Assembly (NCBI GenBank): GCA_964417555.1
Contig: CAYQIM010000014.1
Span: forward strand, 1-8,629
DNA from: CAYQIM01 sp964417555
GTDB taxonomy: Bacteria; Pseudomonadota; Gammaproteobacteria; Diplorickettsiales; Diplorickettsiaceae
Length of the DNA stretch: 8,629 nt
Reading direction: 5' to 3'
The notes under the pieces were generated by a model, which was not told the DNA's origin, searched no databases, and was given only the letters and a program-made list of their open reading frames with translations. This document shows positions 6,979 to 8,629 of this stretch, piece after piece. The translations under genes and the position numbers were made by a program. Numbering within the stretch: position 1 is the first letter of the stretch; every line of letters starts with the position of its first letter.

Positions 6979-8586
6979 GAGCTGCATCATGTTCAGGTAT
7001 CCGCAGTCGTAAATAATTTACAGCTAAGTTTTTATCGAGAAAATGGAGAAAGCAACTCTATCACTTTTTTACATTGGGATAATGCATTACATCGAATTAA
7101 TGAATTGATTATAGATGGCATAGCTAGCACAGATTTAGAAAAATTTGATTTAAATGAAACACATAAAATAGAAAAAGCTATCTATGATTCGCTATTTAGA
7201 CAACAAGTCGAAATACAACAAAAAGACTTAAATTTATCTGTAGAAGAAATAGCCGATTTAACATTTCTACTGATTTTACAGATTCAAGCTCAACAAGGAC
7301 CTGCGTTTGAATTCTATAACAGCTTAAATTTTTCGACAGCAGAGGAATTGAAGCAGTTTATTCGGGTGTATAAGGAAACTTATCCAAATAGTCAAACGAT
7401 CTTGGCGCGTTTAAAACAATTGTTTGCCGGTGAAGCTGGTACCAGACAAACGATTTATTTACTTTGGCAAATAGCGAAGGCAAGTATAACCGGCTTATTG
7501 GAGGCAGATTTAAAACGTTGTTTTTCACTGATTAACGATGAAACTATTACTTTTTTGTTCAAAGAAGTTAATGTAAGCGATAAACTGCCAGTCATATTAG
7601 CAAGATATCTACAACAGGCTATTAATAGCAAAAAGATAACTATTCAAAGCCAGATTATACATCGTTTGAGCTGTTGGAAAAATGAAAATCAGCGTTTTAA
7701 CTCTACGGCAATAATGCAGCAAGGTACTGCAAACCCGCCGCTTTATCAATCTGCTTTATCAGTCCAGGCTTCTCATTATCAGTCAGAAAGGCTTGTCATG
7801 CCTGAGTCATCAGTAAAAGAACAAACACTCTCGGCTTCTAGACAAAATCTCAATCGTCTATTCGCTTATGTTTCAGCAGGTGCTGTTGGACTTTTAGGAT
7901 TAGGTGGTGGATTTGTTGGATTTTTACTTTCCAAGCGTTATCGAGCGCATCGTTTTAGGGAAACAGCAACTGCTGCTGTATTACAGTCGTTGCTCAATAA
8001 ACCCGAGACAATACAAGCGCAAACTATCCAAGAGCAAAAATCTTATTTTTCTCTTGCAAAAACTTATCAAAATAAACGATATACACGCATCTGCAAGCGT
8101 CAGACTAGCTATACTAACAGTAAGGCGACCAATGATGGCTATTTTAAATGGGCAAGTGTCGCGACTAATTTTGATCTTCAAGGAACTTTAGCATTATTAA
8201 CGGTAAGCCTCTTAAAGTTAACTCAAGAGCAATTGCCTCAATTTAGGTCACAGCATACTATTTCTTTTTCTGAGGCATGTATCTATGCGGCCGTAATTGC
8301 TAAAAAATTGGAATATTTAGTGAAATCCGCGGCTATTTTGCTACCGACGGCACGCCGAGAAAAGCGGCAGAGAGAAGATTGGCCAGAAGCGAGTTTGCTT
8401 AAACAATTGCGGAGCGCATTAATTCAAGGCAACCCTTTAGACAAAATGATAAGTGATTATATCGATAATGTTTATTCTGGGCAGCTAAATGAGCCATCTA
8501 AACGACGTATTTTAGCTTATCTTCTAGCAGCGCAAGCGAGTCGCTATGCTCATGAAAAATTTTGGCCATCGTGTCCCCAAAATTAA
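6976..8586 (+). CDS. Helical region plus latrotoxin-C-terminal-like domain, C-terminal piece of giant toxin
   Basis: A 536-residue frame. Residues 1-240 are mainly helical with no family I recognise. A low-complexity Gln/Ser-rich linker (about 245-290) precedes one strong membrane helix (F296-L318, rich in Gly and Leu) capped by basic SKRYRAHR. The following 200 residues resemble the latrotoxin C-terminal domain shared by black-widow latrotoxins and arthropod endosymbiont proteins, including NFDLQGTLALLTVSLLKLT (398-416) and further amphipathic helices. A basic RREKR at 460-464 fits a furin-type R-X-K-R site, of interest because latrotoxin precursors are proteolytically trimmed. Expected role is membrane association or release of the toxin in the host. 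It starts one codon after the stop of the pore frame and in the same phase. The last 17 codons and the stop lie in the right inverted repeat, so the native C-terminus may be replaced. The family match is from memory of its pattern, not a search. Confidence 0.7.
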   Translation: MELHHVQVSAVVNNLQLSFYRENGESNSITFLHWDNALHRINELIIDGIASTDLEKFDLNETHKIEKAIYDSLFRQQVEIQQKDLNLSVEEIADLTFLLILQIQAQQGPAFEFYNSLNFSTAEELKQFIRVYKETYPNSQTILARLKQLFAGEAGTRQTIYLLWQIAKASITGLLEADLKRCFSLINDETITFLFKEVNVSDKLPVILARYLQQAINSKKITIQSQIIHRLSCWKNENQRFNSTAIMQQGTANPPLYQSALSVQASHYQSERLVMPESSVKEQTLSASRQNLNRLFAYVSAGAVGLLGLGGGFVGFLLSKRYRAHRFRETATAAVLQSLLNKPETIQAQTIQEQKSYFSLAKTYQNKRYTRICKRQTSYTNSKATNDGYFKWASVATNFDLQGTLALLTVSLLKLTQEQLPQFRSQHTISFSEACIYAAVIAKKLEYLVKSAAILLPTARREKRQREDWPEASLLKQLRSALIQGNPLDKMISDYIDNVYSGQLNEPSKRRILAYLLAAQASRYAHEKFWPSCPQN

Positions 8587-8629
8587 TTCGCATCACGCGA
8601 CTGAAATTAGGCCGCGATTCGTCCTGCGT
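8533..8629 (-). repeat. Right copy of 97-bp terminal inverted repeat
   Basis: Exact reverse complement of 3-99. It begins precisely on a codon boundary of the last toxin frame (CAA at 8533) and supplies the codons for QASRYAHEKFWPSCPQN and the TAA at 8584-8586. The remaining 43 bases are non-coding on this strand. The repeat reaches the very end of the window, so its full length is unknown. Confidence 0.93.

Larger units (their letters stand above)
89..8586 (+). pseudogene. Reconstructed giant multidomain toxin gene, broken by one frameshift and one in-frame stop
   Basis: The three long frames here are best read as one gene of about 2,820 codons. Frame 1 (pos mod 3 = 1) is open without interruption from 3355 to 6969, well before the TTG assigned to the second frame, and it overlaps the end of the first frame. 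After the TAA at 6970-6972 the same frame resumes with one codon and then ATG at 6976. Neither downstream frame has a well-placed ribosome binding site. Domain order is NACHT, ankyrin repeats, C58 cysteine protease, TcdA/TcdB-type pore, RTX-like beta repeats, helical region, latrotoxin-like C-terminus. Long mosaics of such modules are known from Rickettsia, Wolbachia and Rickettsiella-type symbionts. Two breaks in about 8.5 kb with otherwise clean coding suggest recent inactivation, phase variation or sequencing error. The 5' end is probably missing, because a TAG at 86-88 inside the left repeat closes the frame. Confidence 0.72.

Noticed and set aside
7904..8191. Overlapping small frames on both strands in the latrotoxin-like region
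   Set aside because: Out-of-frame shadows of the long + strand frame with no independent support.

Overview
The window is AT-rich and almost completely filled on the + strand by three long open frames, bracketed by a 97-bp perfect inverted repeat at its two ends. It looks like DNA of an arthropod-associated intracellular bacterium. The guess is Rickettsiella/Diplorickettsia-like Legionellales, with Rickettsiales such as Rickettsia or Wolbachia as the alternative. This rests on the domain content (NACHT, ankyrin repeats, YopT-type protease, clostridial-toxin-type pore segment, latrotoxin-like C-terminus) and on base composition. No housekeeping gene is present to confirm it.

Layout: left inverted repeat (3-99); NACHT-ankyrin-C58 protease frame (104-3448); a short stretch (3449-3582) that looks intergenic but is open in the frame of the next gene; a TcdA/TcdB-pore-like plus beta-repeat frame (3583-6972, open from 3355); a helical frame with a latrotoxin-C-terminal-like end (6976-8586); right inverted repeat (8533-8629), which supplies the last 17 codons and the stop of the third frame.

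Main interpretation: the three frames are not independent genes. They are consecutive pieces of one giant multidomain toxin gene of about 2,820 codons. The first break is a -1-type frameshift close to nt 3429-3445. Adding one more AGAT unit to a short AGAT micro-repeat there restores the frame exactly. The second break is a single in-frame TAA (6970-6972), after which the same frame continues. Neither downstream frame has a convincing start. The reconstructed order is NACHT ATPase, ankyrin repeats, helical linker with an NLS-like basic patch, C58 cysteine protease with a complete Cys/His/Asp triad, hydrophobic pore/translocation segment, RTX-like beta repeats, helical region, membrane helix and latrotoxin-CTD-like tail. 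This parallels the effector-protease-pore-repeat order of large clostridial toxins, and the mosaic toxins (including type V CifB-like proteins) reported from Rickettsia, Wolbachia and Rickettsiella.

The gene appears cut at both ends by the inverted repeat. The left copy closes the frame just upstream of a weak TTG start, and the right copy provides a foreign-looking C-terminus. The window may therefore be a decaying or interrupted toxin gene inside a repeat-bounded unit, or a contig that ends where a multicopy repeat broke the assembly. No RNA genes, CRISPR arrays, promoters or terminators could be supported.
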